Notes: generated from the sequence alone by a model not told the origin. Shown: positions 1 to 12,173, counted from the first letter of the stretch. The stretch is DNA of 48,331 nucleotides from Emiliania huxleyi CCMP1516 (GCF_000372725.1 NW_005199836.1:73021-121351), one strand, 5' to 3'. A program made the numbers and translations.

Positions 1-72
1 CCGCGATTTCAACCCGCCGTCCAAGCTCTGCATGAGCACATACGGACGATCGAGTGGGATACCACCTGCTGA
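1..72 (+). CDS. Possible 3' end of an upstream gene
   Basis: The first frame is open from the window edge to a TGA at 70-72 and reads like a coding tail (ending ALHEHIRTIEWDTTC). Only 23 residues are inside the window, so no family can be named. It could be a chance open frame. Confidence 0.25.
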   Translation, partial: PRFQPAVQALHEHIRTIEWDTTC

Positions 73-2015
73 CGCGCCGCGGGCCGCAACCTTTCGCACG
101 AGGTCGTGGGCGGTGTTGGTGGGGGGGGGGGGGGGGGACAGGAGGACCCGTTGGTGTCGTTTTCATCAGAACACAGAGACAGTTCCCTCCCCTTGTCTCC
201 ATGTGCTCACGCCTCCGCACGCTCCTCCCACGCTTAGCACGTACGACCTTCAGCAGAGGCAGAGAGGCAGCTGGCAGCCGTCATCTGTGAGAGTTCCCAT
301 CTCTCTTGTGACACTAACAGGCCTCCGCTGGCGCCTTCCAATAGCCACAAGACATAAAAAAAAGCTCTTTTGAACGGGTACTGTTGTTGCGTGAGTGGCT
401 ACCAGGCTCCCGCCCGGCCCCGGCCACTGCTTTCTCTAGGACTCTAGCTGTGGTGTTGCCTGTGCTGTTGGATGGTTCGGAATGGTCTATCCTGGTGGCC
501 CGTCCTTGGGGACTTCCTCTTGGACAGCGCACCCGACACACGCAAGCAGCGTCTCGCGCCACGAAACCCGCGCCAGCGTTGCCTCAGAATACAGTTCCGT
601 AGTACAATAGTAGTCCCACCGTGTGGCCTGGGCCGCCCGGACCCAGAGCTGCTGGGCGCGTTGCAGACAGCGTTGCGCGAGCGTTGCAGAGGCCAGCCTC
701 CTCCGGCTTCTCAGCGTGTCGCGAGTGCTGCTGTGTCTCTATCCTGCCTGGTGGATGGGTGTGTGGTGGGGGGCTCCTAGTGGCTTTTGCTTACAAATTT
801 ACGGAATGACGGATTTACGGATCGACCACCCTCCCTCCCCGATCCCCGTCCCGCGGCCCAGCCGTGAGACGCCGATCACGAATCAAGTTGGTGCCGGGTG
901 TGGGCCCATGAGCCATGTGATTTAAGGATCTGGTAAAAGATTGATTCTCGTCCCTGTAAGTATTGATATTGAATATTGACAGCCTCACCTCTACGTATTG
1001 ACAATATATTGAGGTATTGGTCGCTGATTTTCACCTCCAAAAGTATAAAATGTCGACATTTGTCCCAAACATCGCCCAGATCTTGGCTGAAATCAACAGG
1101 CTCGCGAGTTCAAAGCGATTTTGGTGCGACCCAAGCGATTTTGAAGCGATTTGGGCCCATGTTGGGCGATTTTATGGCGTCCGCAAGCTCGGGATGGACC
1201 CCTCTCATCAGACATCACTGGATGACTGGATACATCGACACCGTATGTTGAGCCCCCCCTGACCAGCCCAGGCCCCAGCCCCTGTAAGTATTGACAATAT
1301 ATTGGAGATTGATTGCTCCTCTAAGTGTTGGAGAAATATGTATGAGTATGTATTAGTAGGAAGGGCTCGATTGGACGGAGGGTGGACGCGGGGGGGGGGG
1401 TATTATTCAATATATTTTAACAGATCCTCTTGAAGCTCAATGTGATTTTGCTATGTGGACCTTTGCGAGAGGTGGCGAGCGGAGCAAAAGCGGTGTAGGC
1501 GCGTCCACGCGGCGCAGAGGCTCTCCCGTAACCAACAGCCCCAACGCTTGCCGCTCTTCTTAGATCTTAGTGTCGGGTAGTGACACCAACAAACATTGGA
1601 CTTGGAGCACTTGGAGCACTTGGAGTGCAGTCGGCAACCTCACATCCAGGGCCGGTGAGCTGAGAAGCGCATCCAGCGGGCCGGATGATCGGTATCGGGT
1701 TACGGGCTAGAGAGCCCTAGCCCCGGGGGTGCGCGTTCGCAGGGCAAGGGCCTTAAAGTAAACACGGGTCTCCGAGGGTTAGCTCCGCGCTCCGACTTTT
1801 TCTGTCTCTTCACAAAGAAAAGCGCGCTGTCTGCACGCGATCGCGCCGCTCCTCTCCGCCCTTCCCTCCCCCCCCCCACACCCGTCCCACCCTCCCCGCC
1901 CCTCCCTCTGCGCTCCCCGCGGCGCGCTGCGTCCCCCCCAAAAATCACTGCTGCCGGCTCCCGTCCGCTCGCCAGGCGCGCATACGAAGACACCGCACGC
2001 AGGGGACCTCCAACC
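73..2015. other. Intergenic region upstream of U2AF35
   Basis: No convincing gene. It holds a run of 17 G at 121-137 and an AT-richer stretch at about 940-1450 with two related blocks beginning CCTGTAAGTATTGA (near 951 and 1280). A dispersed repeat lies at 1602-1795, followed by a pyrimidine-rich promoter-proximal stretch (about 1850-1930). Short open frames here overlap on both strands and show no domain. Confidence 0.6.
1602..1795 (-). repeat. Dispersed repeat family R1, copy 1
   Basis: About 190 bp that reappear in opposite orientation at 7172-7354, and more diverged at 34409-34499 and 35080-35263, with a fragment near 7570-7660. Shared landmarks are GTGCGCTTCTTAGCTCC, CCCTGGATGTGAGGTT, GCACTCCAAGTGCTC and CCCGTGTTTACTTTAAGG. 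No coding potential is seen. The flanking sequence differs between copies, so it behaves as a mobile or formerly mobile non-coding repeat. Confidence 0.8.
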
Positions 2016-3598
2016 ATGGCTCAGCACCTTGCGAAGATCTTCGGCACCGAGGCACGCCGCCGCCCGCGCTGCTCCCGCCTCCCCGCTCGCCGCCGCACGC
2101 GCTGAGACGCGCCCTCCCGACCCGCACGGTTCACGAGCGTAGGAGGACAAAGTCAACTGCCCATTCTACCTCAAGATGGGGGCGTGCCGGCACGGCGACC
2201 GGTGCAGCCGCATCCACAACCGGCCCATCCTCTCGCAGACCGTCCTCCTGCAGAACATGTATCTGCCGCCGCCGCAGCAGTACGACCCGATGGGCAACCC
2301 ACTCCCGCAGGCGCAGAGACCGGACCCTTCCGAGACACATCCCCAGACAGACCGCCTCTCCGTCGGACGGCCAGCGACGCAGCCACTCGCCCCGAGGCGT
2401 CCGACACGCCCACGCCGAGCTCGCCACACGCGAGTCGCCCCTCTCCTCTCCCCACCCTCACCCTCACCTGCCTCTCCCGCCCGCGCGCAGAGCGAGGAGG
2501 AGCTGCAGGATCACTTCGAGGAGTTTTACGAGGACATCTTCGAGGAGCTCATCACGGTGGGCGGCGAGCTGGAGCAGCTCCGCGTCTGCGAGAACCTCTC
2601 CGACCACCTCGCCGGCAACGTCTACGCAAAGTTCCGCGACGAGGACGACGCGCAGAAAGCGCTCACAAAGCTCATGGTCCGCCGCGCCTAGCCGAGAGAG
2701 AGGGCCGTGAGGCCAAAGACTTCTCGGGCACACACGCACACGCACGCACGCCTCCCAGTTCGCCGCCGCCGCCGTCCGTGGAGCCCCGGAAAAGCCCAAG
2801 ACCCTTCTGCCGCCAGGGGCAGACTCAGGCCCTGACGGGGGATCACCGCGGGCGGTGGCGAGGCTGCACAGGCCCCAGACACAGGAACAGGGGGAGGCGG
2901 CGTTGCGCAAGCGCGGGCGCGGCGACGCCACAGATTGCGGCACAGATTGCGGCACAGATCTCGCGGCACAGATCTCGCGGCACAGATCTACAGATCGCGC
3001 GGCACAGAGCTCGTCACAGATTGGGCGGCCGTCGCCACTCCGCCGCTCCACCGGCGTCGCTCCCGCTCCGCTCGCGCTCTGACAGGGTCGCTTCTACGCG
3101 GGCCGGCCCATCCTGGCGCAGTTCTGCCCCGTGACCGACTTCAAGGACGCGCGCTGCCGCCAGTTTGAGGAGTCGACGTGCTCGCGCGGCGGCTACTGCA
3201 ATTTCATGCACCTGAAGAAGGTTTCGTCAAAGCTCCAGCGCCGGCTCGCTCGCAAGCTCGAGGAGGCCCGGTGCGGTGCCGCCCCGGCTCTCCTCCCCCG
3301 GACCTCTCTCGCGGAGCCGTTCCCCCGCCCCCTCGCCCCCTTGGCCGCCCTCTCTTCTCCCCTCACACGATCCCCCTCCCCCTCTCCCCCTCGCCCTCCC
3401 CGCTCCAGGGAGGAGCGGGACCGCGAGCGGCGCAAGTCGCGCCGCGAGCGCCGCTCCCGCTCGCGCTCGCGCTCGCGCTCGCGCGGCCGCGGCGACCGCG
3501 GCGCCGAGGACCGCGACCGAAACGGGCAGCCCCGCGGGCGTGAGGGTTCGGCGGAGCGCCGCGCAAAGATCGAGCAGTGGAACCGGAAGCGCAACGAG

Positions 3599-3642
<44 letters not shown>

Positions 3643-3727
3643 AGACGGCCGGCGCGAGACGTCGGAGGAGCGGCGCGCCAAGATTGCCCAGTGGAACGCC
3701 GCGGGCGCTGGCGGCGGCGGCGATTGA
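2016..3727 (+). CDS. U2AF1: U2 snRNP auxiliary factor 35-kDa subunit
   Basis: Small subunit of U2AF, the nuclear factor that binds the AG at 3' splice sites. Modelled exons: 2016-2051, 2143-2310, 2491-2676, 3086-3270 and 3409-3727, giving 297 residues. The N-terminus MAQHLAKIFGTE matches the family start. The first CCCH zinc finger (about residues 17-36) is in exon 2, the degenerate RRM (U2AF homology motif) spans exons 3-4, and the second CCCH finger (CRQFEESTCSRGGYCNFMH) is in exon 4. Exon 5 encodes an RS/RE-rich tail, a run of about 16 glycines and two related segments (ERRAKIEQWN, ERRAKIAQWN). Introns 1 and 2 start with GC, introns 3 and 4 with GT; all end in AG and keep phase. Intron 4 is 138 bases with no stop, so its retention would be in frame. 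The family call is secure; exact exon ends are inferred from alignment to the known protein. Confidence 0.95.
2929..3025. repeat. Short tandem repeat inside U2AF35 intron 3
   Basis: Degenerate tandem copies of a 14-base unit, CACAGATCTCGCGG, with variants CACAGATTGCGG. It lies inside the third intron of the U2AF35 gene and is probably only intron expansion. Confidence 0.75.
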
Positions 3728-4624
3728 GGCGGGCGGCGAGGGCATCGGGCGCTTGAGCGGGCTACGAGCACTGCGCGCCAACGGCCATGGGATGGTGAAG
3801 CGGGGTGACAGCGCAGACGGCGCACGGGTAGTCGAGGCCGGGGAGCGGGTAGGAGCTGCGATGCGCCGCCATCCACCCGGCCGCTGAAACACTGCGCTGA
3901 CAGCAGGGCCGAGGCGGAGGCCTCGAGCCGCACCACGACCCGCCTCGCTTTGACTTTCGACAAGTGTAGAGAACATGTTCATGTAAACTGATAATGTGAT
4001 CAGCCCGTTGTTGCACCTTGGAGTGTGAAGGCTTCGTAGGACGTAGCCCTCCGGTCTACTATGTAAGACCGGAGTGCTGGAGCGACAAAAGCAAGCGAGT
4101 GATATGTGTCGGCGGTGGATGGCGAATGGCGTGTGCTGTGTCGCGCACGGAATAACGAGTGTAAGTGAGTCGTGCCAGTCGTCGAGCTGCAGTGCACGCG
4201 CCGTCTGGTCCGTGGTCGCTGCGCGGGGTTCCGAGATCCGACGAGGCCACCCCACGCCAGCTCTCCGCTCTCCGCGCAGTTGCGGGGAGGAGACTTATCA
4301 AAAGAAATCGCGCGTGTGACGCGGCCGCTAGCTTCAGGTTCAGGCCTTCACACGGCGTGGCGCGCTCTCAAGCTCTCCTCACCACGCCTCTCCGCCCCCT
4401 CAGTCTTGACACCGCGCCGCCAGCGCCACGCGCCCCTGCGCTGGCACCGCCCGCGGTCCACGGGTCGGCGCACGCCGCGTAGCTAGAGGAGCCGTTGGGT
4501 GGGAAGAGTGACCGCGGCGAGGGGCGCGGCCTGCCCGCGGCGTCGTAGAGGGCGCACGCGACGAAAGAGCGCAGCTGGTCCGGGTCCTACAGCCGAGCTA
4601 CGCCGTTCCGAGAGGTCGCCGAGG
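3728..4624. other. Convergent intergenic region, U2AF35 and GT31 3' sides
   Basis: Contains the 3' untranslated part of the U2AF35 gene. No gene with recognisable domains is visible, although several overlapping open frames exist on both strands because of the base composition. Confidence 0.5.
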
Positions 4625-6838
4625 CTAGGGCGCGGCAGCCAGGGGCGGCTCCTTGAACTTGTGGAAGGAGACGGGCGAGCGCGAGAGGGGCCAGCGCGCC
4701 CACCTCTCCCCCTTGGCGCGCATCCTCCGGTACCTGGGCAGGTCACACGCCCCGCTAACAAGTACGTCACACCCCCGGGCCTCACGGCCATGTCTCGGCT
4801 GTCTCTCGGCTGCATCTCGGCTGCATCTCGGCACTTGAGCGGCTCGTGCTGGTAGAAGGAGCCGCAGTTGATGACGGCGGCGCCGGTCTCCTCCTTGAGG
4901 AGGTAGGCGAGCGAGACGTCCTCGCCGCCGTACGAGGCGTTGTCGATTCGCCGCAGCAGCGGCGGCAGCAGGGCCGGCGTGGCGAGACGCCCCACCGCTC
5001 GCACCGCCGCGGGAGAGAGTAGGTAGGCGGCGCCTTGCGAGCGAGTCGCCGAAACTTAGCCGAGGCTTGGCAGAAGTGTGGCAGAAGGGGTGTGGCCGAA
5101 GGCGTGGGCCAAGGGAAGAGCCGAGACTCGGCCGAGAGGTAGCTGCGGGCGAGAGGACGCGAGCGGCGCCTCCCGCGGCGTGGCAGAGTGCCGGTGAGCC
5201 GTGCAATCCGACCGGCGCGTGGGCGCGGCACGCGGCCATGCCGACGAGGTAGGGCGTCTGTCCACAGGCCGAGGTGTGAAGAGACCGAGCTCGCGGACGG
5301 CTCAGACGTCGGCCCGAGGCTGGCCCTCAGCCTCACCCGCTCGTACGAGGGAGTGCAGCTCTCGCGCAATCTCGTGCGATCTCCCCCAATCTCAATAATT
5401 AATCTCACCCCCTCGTCGACGAGGGAGTGCAGCTCTCGCGCAATCTCGTGCGATCTCCCCCAATCTCAATAATTAATCTCACCCCCTCGTCGACGAGGGA
5501 GTGCAGCTCTCGCGCAATCTCGTGCGATCTCCCCCAATCTCAATAATTAATCTCACCCCCTCGTCGACGAGGGAGTGCAGCCCTGGCGCAATCTCGTGCA
5601 ATCTCCCCCAATCTCAATAATTAATCTCACCCCCTCGTCGACGAGGGAGTGCAGCTCTCGCGCAATCTCGTGCGATCTCCCCCAATCTCAATAATTAATC
5701 TCACCCCCTCGTCGACGAGGGAGTGCAGCTCTCGCGCCAGCCGGCGGAGCGAGGTGGGGACCACGACGGTGTCCGGGTCGAACTTGAGGAAGAAGCGGCG
5801 GCCGGACGCCTCGCCGTACCGCTCCGCGAGCGCCGCCACGAGGGAAAGGACCCTGCATCCGTTTGGGAGGCGGCGAGCAGGCGGCTGGGCAGGCGGCCGG
5901 GGCAGCCGGCCGGGCAGGCGGCTGGGCAGCCGGCCGGGGCAGGCGGCCGGGCAGGCGGCTGGCGGCCGGGCAGGCGGGGACGCAGGATTGGGAGGGCACT
6001 GGCCGAGCGTGTGCAGTCTTCCGGCGCTCGCCGGGACACTGGGGCGCATGTCTTTTGCATCTAGCGAGAGCAGCTTAGTGCGCGCGAGCCAGCCCTCGCG
6101 CCTGCCGTCGCACGGCGGCCTGGCGCAGCGCCGCCCGCGACAGGTCGAGCAGCGGTGGATGCGGACGGCGACCGCGCCGCGCGTGTCCGGCGCGATCTGC
6201 GCGTCGCTTCTCCCGTCGTCGGCGTCGGTGGCGAGGAGTAGCTCCGCACCCCGCGCCAGCTGCAGCCAGCTGTCGGCGGCAGCCTGCAGCAGCGCCGCCG
6301 TCGCCTCGTCCTCAAACGTTGCTGCAGCAAAGACGAACTGGCGCCAGCCGACGACGAGAGGCGGGCGGGTGGTGGCGCGAGCCTCCGCGCACCGCGCCGC
6401 CGGCCTCGCGCGGTGCCGCACGCACTCGCGCTCCAGGCTGGCAGGGCACGGCACGGGCAGTGCGGCGGCGGCGGCGGCAGTGGTGGCTTTGGTGGGCAGC
6501 GTGCCGGACGAGGGCTGGCAGCGGGCCTGCTGCTCGCGCAGGTCGTCAAGCTCGATGCACGCGGCGTTCGCGACCGGCACGACCGCGACCTGCACGCCTG
6601 AATCTGGCGACGGCTGCAGTGGCAAAGGCGATGGCGGCGACGGCGGCGGTTCGAGGTGTGCAGCGACCCGTGGCACCACAGGCCCGGCCGCGCCAGTCAC
6701 TGGCACTGCTCGCGTAGACCTCCACGCGAAGATGAGGCACACGTGAGCGAGGGCGAGGCAGGAGACGGCGGCGAAGGAGAGCCGACGCAGAGCCGGAATG
6801 CCAACAAAACAAGAAACCATTGAGTGCCTGATGTTCAT
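4625..6838 (-). CDS. GT31/Fringe-like beta-1,3-glycosyltransferase, type II membrane protein
   Basis: Predicted Golgi glycosyltransferase. Exons on the minus strand: 6838-6072, 5852-5705, 5257-5170, 5033-4835 and 4733-4625; all junctions keep phase (about 436 residues). From the ATG at 6838 a signal anchor follows (residues about 17-38, LSFAAVSCLALAHVCLIF), then a proline/alanine-rich stem. The catalytic part shows the DxD-type motif RFFLKFDPDTVVVP, the segment GGAAYLLSPAAVR, the motif YGGEDVSLAYLL with the expected acidic ED, and the conserved ending SPVSFHKFKEP. These are hallmarks of the Fringe/C1GALT/GT31 group. An in-frame ATG at 6970 would lengthen the N-terminus. Introns 1 (5853-6071) and 3 (5034-5169) begin with GC, introns 2 and 4 with GT. 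Intron 2 contains a 74-bp tandem array carrying copies of the exon 2 end. Acceptor sugar is unknown. Confidence 0.85.
5330..5735 (-). repeat. 74-bp tandem array spanning exon 2 end and intron of the GT31-like gene
   Basis: The landmark CCTCGTCGAC recurs at 5411, 5485, 5559, 5633 and 5707, exactly 74 bases apart, with a diverged sixth copy starting near 5337. On the minus strand each unit contains the last codons of exon 2, the GGGG/GTGAGA donor and the following intron bases. The copy at 5705 is the one joined to the upstream coding frame. Confidence 0.95.
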
Positions 6839-7171
6839 TATAGCAGGCGGTCTGAGAACAAGGGACCGGCAGGCGGCGGCGTCGCAGGACGAGACAGAAG
6901 AGAACGACGCGACAGAGGAGGAAATGACAAGGGAGAGAACGACGAGAGTGGGACGACCGCGAGGTGGCATGAAGGCTGCAGCGAGAAGCGGCGAGAGACT
7001 GCGAAGAGAGATAGGAAGAGGCAGACTCCCTAGGGTGGGCGACGGCTAGCGCATCACACACCTCTCCTTAAAATCCCTGTGTGGTGGCGGCGTGCCGTCC
7101 TCCCATCCCTCCCTTGGGTTGTCTGTTTTCTTTCTTTCTTTCTTTAGCAGGCGGTCTGCTGCTAGGGGAAC

Positions 7172-7354
7172 CCGGAGCGCGGAGCTAACCCTCGGAGACC
7201 CGTGTTTACTTTAAGGCCCTTTCCCTGCGAACGCGCACCCCCGGGGCTAGGGCTCTCTTGCCCGCAACCCGACACCGATCATCCGGCCCGCTGGGTGCGC
7301 TTCTTAGCTCCTCGGCCCTGGATGTGAGGTTACCGACTGCACTCCAAGTGCTCA
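7172..7354 (+). repeat. Dispersed repeat family R1, copy 2
   Basis: Inverted relative to the copy at 1602-1795 and highly similar over its length (shared GATCATCCGGCCCGCTGG and GCACTCCAAGTGCTC). It ends just before the small inverted-repeat element at 7361. Confidence 0.8.
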
Positions 7355-7360
7355 TTTTTG

Positions 7361-7500
7361 CAGTGCGCTGGCGAGGTACTTCCAGCCTGCTGTGAAAACA
7401 GCTGACGCAGTCTCGCCGAGCCCGAGGCTCGCCCCAGCATCTCGGGTTGACTCGGCCAGACTAAAACCCGAGAGGCGTGGGAGTACCTCGCCAGGCACTG
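7361..7500. mobile_element. MITE-like element with about 20-bp terminal inverted repeats
   Basis: About 140 bp bounded by CAGTGC(G)CTGGCGAGGTACT at the left and its reverse complement at the right. An inverted, diverged copy lies at 30409-30520 with the same internal segments (CTGACGCAGTCTCGCCGAG and GACTCGGCCAGAC in this copy). It has no coding capacity. A clean target-site duplication was not identified. Confidence 0.7.
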
Positions 7501-7807
7501 CCCTACAAACACAGGCGCAGAGAAATATAAAGAAAATCATGCGCGAGTGCTCGAAGTGCTCCACACAGCGCAGCCTGCGCTGGGTGCGCTTCATAGCTCC
7601 CCGGCCCTGGGGGCATGTGAGGTTGATGACCGCACTCCTAGACCTAGATCCTAGTTGCGCGGTCCCCAAGAGCAGTGCTCCACCGAGCGAGTGCTCCAAG
7701 AGATCTACAGATCAAGTGGGCTTTACTAAGATCTAAGTAACTTGTCAAGTCCACAAGATACTAACGCACATCCGCCTCGAGACATCCGCAGACATCACAC
7801 ACACTCA

Positions 7808-7968
<161 letters not shown>

Positions 7969-8123
7969 TACATCATGCCACAATGCGCGTCACATCAGCA
8001 CAACTCATGCGAACCTCGAGACGTACTGCGACTCTCACGTATTGTGGGTGTCCCTCTCACCACAGGGGGTTCGCGTGTGTGTCGTCACCAAGAGTACAGG
8101 CGGCAAGCGATGTGTAAAGGCGC

Positions 8124-10838
8124 CTACCCGAATACCTCCCCCATCCAGGTGAAGAACTGGTCGAGAATATAATGCAGCCATGGCTCCTCCTGCAGTTCGC
8201 CGAGCTGGCGGCCCGAGCGCATGTTGTCGAAGCCACCCAGGAAGGAGTTGGTCCCTCCGCTCATCGTCTCCGGGTCTGAGCCGCCATTCTCCCACTCCTG
8301 CTCCCACGGGTCGAGGCAGCCGCCGTAAGTTGGCTTGAGGCACTCGTCGGGGCCGATGCCGGTGACGCGCCACACGCGCCACATGAAGGCCTGCGCCGCG
8401 CCAACCGGGTGGTCGGTTGAGAGGGTGCAAAAGGGGCGCGCTGCGGGAGGGGGCAGGCCTGCGACTTGTAGTTCTCGGGCTGCGGCTCCCACATACACTT
8501 CTCGTCGTCAAAGGGCGTGGTGGCCCACGCCCACAGGCGCGAGAAGGGGTGCAGGAAGAAGCCGGCGTTGACGTCCCAGACGCCCCGCAGTGGCGACCAG
8601 ACGGCGGTGTTTGGCGGGAAAAAGGCCCAGCCGGGCACGTCGGGCACGCAGAGGCACGGAAAGAGGAAGCAGCCGTGCTTGAGGAAGAAGAGGAGGAGAA
8701 AGACGATGATCGTCGCTAGCGCGGTCATGAAGACGCACGCACCGGTGTCGTTCGGGCAGATTGGCCAGCCGTGCATGCAGTAAGGCATCGCGTGCGTGAC
8801 GATGAAGAAGTACACCATCGAGATTGGCAAGATCCACATCCAGATCAGGCCAAAGCGGACTGCGGGCGGGGGTGGCCGCTTAGGCGCGCGCCGGTCAAAA
8901 AGAGGCCTAATCGGGAGGTGTGCTCAAGGCGCATCTCGGGCCGTCTCGGGCTGCCGCATCTCGCGCACAATGGTAGGAGATGATGAGGACGAACATCAAA
9001 ATGCCCCCGTACCAGAGGTAGGCGAAGGACTGCGCGCGAATCTCCGCGGTTGCGCGCGCGCCCTGAACGTACGTTGTCGTACCCACCCTCTGCTCCGCTG
9101 TGAGGCAGGCGGCGAACTGGATGAGATAGAGACTTTTCTGCTCCCATTTGAGGATGTAGTCAAAGAGGAGGAAGAGCGTCGCCATGTCAGTGAGCACTTC
9201 GCCCGAGTAGACGACGAAGAAGATGGTCGGCGCCATGAAGATGATGTAGGCGGGCAAGACCACGCTGCCTGCGCGAGAGCAGCGGGCGTCGGGCGACCAC
9301 GCAACTGCAAAGTGGCCCGCTCCGGGCTGCTCGCCGATGGTGATGATGACTGTCCACAAGACAACGACGCAGTACGAGTACGTGCGCCCCTCCCGCCGCG
9401 CGGCCATGCTACGCAAAAGGATGTTGTTCATGCTCTTGGACTCAAAGTAGTTCTCGTTCTTCCCCTCACCGCTGCCGAGGTAGAGGTTTCCGAGAAAGAG
9501 CCTGAGAGCGCGAGGGCGCGCTTGTTGGGCCGCCTCCTCGGTTGGGGGGGCCTTCGCGTCGACGCACCAGGTGATGACGAACATGATGAATACTTCCGCG
9601 ATGCGCGGGGTCACCGGCGCCCGCTGCTTGGCGATGTAGCTCCAGGACCGCGCGTTTGGCGCCTGGGCCGAGGAAGCGGGCGCTCAGCGCGTGGGGTGAA
9701 GGCGGATTGCGCATCGCGGGCGGGGGCTGGCGCGTGCGTAGGAGAGGAAGCGCTGTACCACGATCGTGTCCATGTAGAGGAGCTCCATAATCTTGACGAT
9801 CCACTGCCAGGCGATCACGACATACTTGGAGAACCCCGACGCCCAGCAGAGCATGTAGTAGCCCTGCTGCGAGACGGGCCACGCGCAGCGGCAGCCGAAC
9901 CACGGCATGAGCATCGGGATGTCCTGCGCCGCCACCGCCGGCTGCGTCGTGTACAGACGCGGCGTGCCGTTGTTGTTGGGGACGGCCTGGAAGGGGATCT
10001 CCTGCACGAACTCAAGCCCCATCTGGTTCGAAAAGCGCGAGATGGACCACCAAACCGCAAACGCAGGAAGATAGCTGTGTTGGTATTCCACCAGCACCTG
10101 CTTCCCGTGCACCTTCCAGGCCTTGACGGCGTTATACGCATCCACATTAATGAGGAGAAGGGGCAGAATCTCCGTGGGGCCTGGGAGAATATAGTCCATC
10201 TCCGGTGTCCAGCCGAGGTCGAAGTCTGGCGAGCCTGGAAGTAACGCCGACTTCACGCCGTCGCACTTGTCGGGGCCGGTTTCCGCCCACTGCACGAAAT
10301 TGCCTGGGTCCAGGCTGTAGGCATCCTCTATCTTCCGGTAGAGCCTCGTCTCGTCATCTTTTGCGTCCCACTTGTTTCTGTGGTGTGGGGGCTCCACTGG
10401 CCTGGGCGGTGCTCCGACGGGCGTGTTGTCCCACATGCCGGTGCGGGGGTCTATCGTCGGCGTTGCCTGCGGCGGCGGCTGCGGTGGCATCGGGACCACA
10501 ACCAGCGCATCCGATTCGCAGCCGCATGCGTCGTCGTTGGCTGCCTGTGCCGCTGCATTCGCGGCATCGGTCGCGGCAGTCGCAGCTTGCGCGGCAGCTG
10601 CTTGCGCTGCCGCGGCCGCCTGCGCCGCCTGCGCCGCCGCCGCCGCCGCCGCCTGCGCTGCCGTCCCCATACGCGGCGCCCGCACACTGTGGTGAACCGC
10701 GGCGCGAGCTGCGGCGGGCACTGCGGGGTTGCGACACAACGACGAGAACAACAAGGCCAGGAGTTGCAGATCCTCCTTTGATACTTGTTCTTGTTCCTGT
10801 CCCCCGGATCCAGGAGGCGGCCGCCGGGCAACAAACAA
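8124..10838 (-). CDS. Large multipass membrane protein of unknown family
   Basis: Four exons on the minus strand: 10838-9732, 9662-8969, 8859-8459 and 8390-8124, all in phase, giving about 822 residues. The N-terminus is an Ala/Gln-rich low-complexity region (about residues 55-105) followed by a Pro-rich linker. A soluble segment with conserved-looking acidic and aromatic residues comes next, then roughly eight or nine hydrophobic spans, for example YVVIAWQWIVKIMELLYM, EVFIMFVITWC, YCVVVLWTVIITIG, LPAYIIFMAPTIFFVVY, ILMFVLIISY and ALATIIVFLLLFFL. The C-terminal soluble part is Trp/Glu-rich (WEQEWENGGSDPETMSGG). Introns are 69, 109 and 68 bases; the first and third begin with GC, the second with GT. 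Codon bias matches the host genes. I do not recognise the family. It may be a channel or transporter, but no signature residue supports a substrate. Confidence 0.75.
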
Positions 10839-12173
10839 AACAAAGCATTCGCAGAGACCACGAAGACAGAGACGAGATCACGAATGAGGCGCTCTTCCGG
10901 GCTTGCCGTGCGTACGGCCTAGGCGAACAGTTCAACGCTGCGGCGCAAGACGAGGCTCGAGGGAACCTTTGCCGAGTGGCTCGATCGACGAGCTGCCGAT
11001 CGAGGTGGCTGCGGCGACCGCCCGGCTGCTCAAGCACCACGCGCGCTCCGGCGCGTGGATCGAGATTCACCCCGGCAGCCCCAGCCAGGCCCCGCGCGCT
11101 GGCCGCGACCGCTTAGGCTGAACAAGGTTTTCCTCTCGCACCCCGTCTCTTTTCCTTTCCTTTTTTCTCTGCAGCACCCTCTCTTTTCCTCTCTATTTTC
11201 CCGGGAAAACCATCAAATTTTCCGGGCTCTGAGCCGAGTCTGAGGGTGAGGCTGGTTTGGGCCCAAAATCAGCCAAATCGGCAAAATACCGGGTATTTTG
11301 CGGGTATACCTGGAAAACCCCGGGTATACCTGGAAAATATCCTGCGACCGCCTGGGTATCGTGCCGATTTCCTCAATTTTGCGTCAGATTTTGCCCCAGA
11401 CCAGCTCTCAGACTCAGGGAAACTCGCGAGTTTCCAGAATGGAGCACCAAACACCCTCTGTTTTCCCTGGAAATTTCCGGAAACGCAAAGTGCTGGGGAC
11501 CCTCTGTTTTCCTTTTTGCTTGCCGGAAAAGCTTGTGCAGGCCAAAGCGACCGCGACCGCGGCCCTCACTCGAGCCCGAACTGCCTATCAGACGTGCCGG
11601 AGCCGTCCGACTGTAGCGACTAGCACACCTCTGTCGAGTCCCAGAAACCCGAGGAGTCACACACACAGTCCACGCCTGTGTGATGCACGCCCTGTGAGCG
11701 GGGCGGGGTGCGCACTGTGCCTCTGTGTTCGTCGGCGTCGCCCATCTCTCCTGGAGATGACTGCTCTTTTATTTATTTAGACCAAACACACGGACGGACA
11801 AAAACATCTTTGCCTCTCACCGATCGGGCCAGGCCGTGCAGGGTGCAGGGGTCCTCCCGGGGTGCTTGGACCTTGGTGCGCGAGGTTGTTCTAGAGTGTT
11901 TGTTTGTTTGTTACCTTCTATTCGTTCGCACACGTATATGATGACGACAAGGACAACGGAAAGAAAACTGCGTCGAAGGGGACGGATGGGAGAACGGCAC
12001 GCCGCCACCACTCAAACATTAACAACAAACATTTTAAGTAAATGAGTCAGGGAAAGAGAGAAAACACTCTGGCAAGCAACACAGGGTAAAAATTCTTTTT
12101 CTGCGGCAAGAGCCCCTCCCGACCCTGGCGAGTAGAGGCCCCGCCCACCCAGGGTACCCTCTGAGGGAGGGTG

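Larger units (their letters stand above)
6971..7798. other. Repeat-rich intergenic region
   Basis: No gene seen. It is packed with dispersed repeats: a block at 7036-7148 whose inverted copy is at 44796-44906, R1 copy 2 at 7172-7354, a terminal-inverted-repeat element at 7361-7500, and an R1 fragment near 7570-7660. Confidence 0.7.

Noticed and set aside
5330..5735. Possible CRISPR-like array
   Set aside because: The copies are contiguous without unique spacers, the genome is eukaryotic, and the unit contains exon sequence.
8796..10244. 482-residue plus-strand open frame
   Set aside because: It is the antisense of the multipass membrane protein, whose exons have hydrophobic segments, consistent phase and good splice sites. 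The antisense frame is low-complexity and domain-free.
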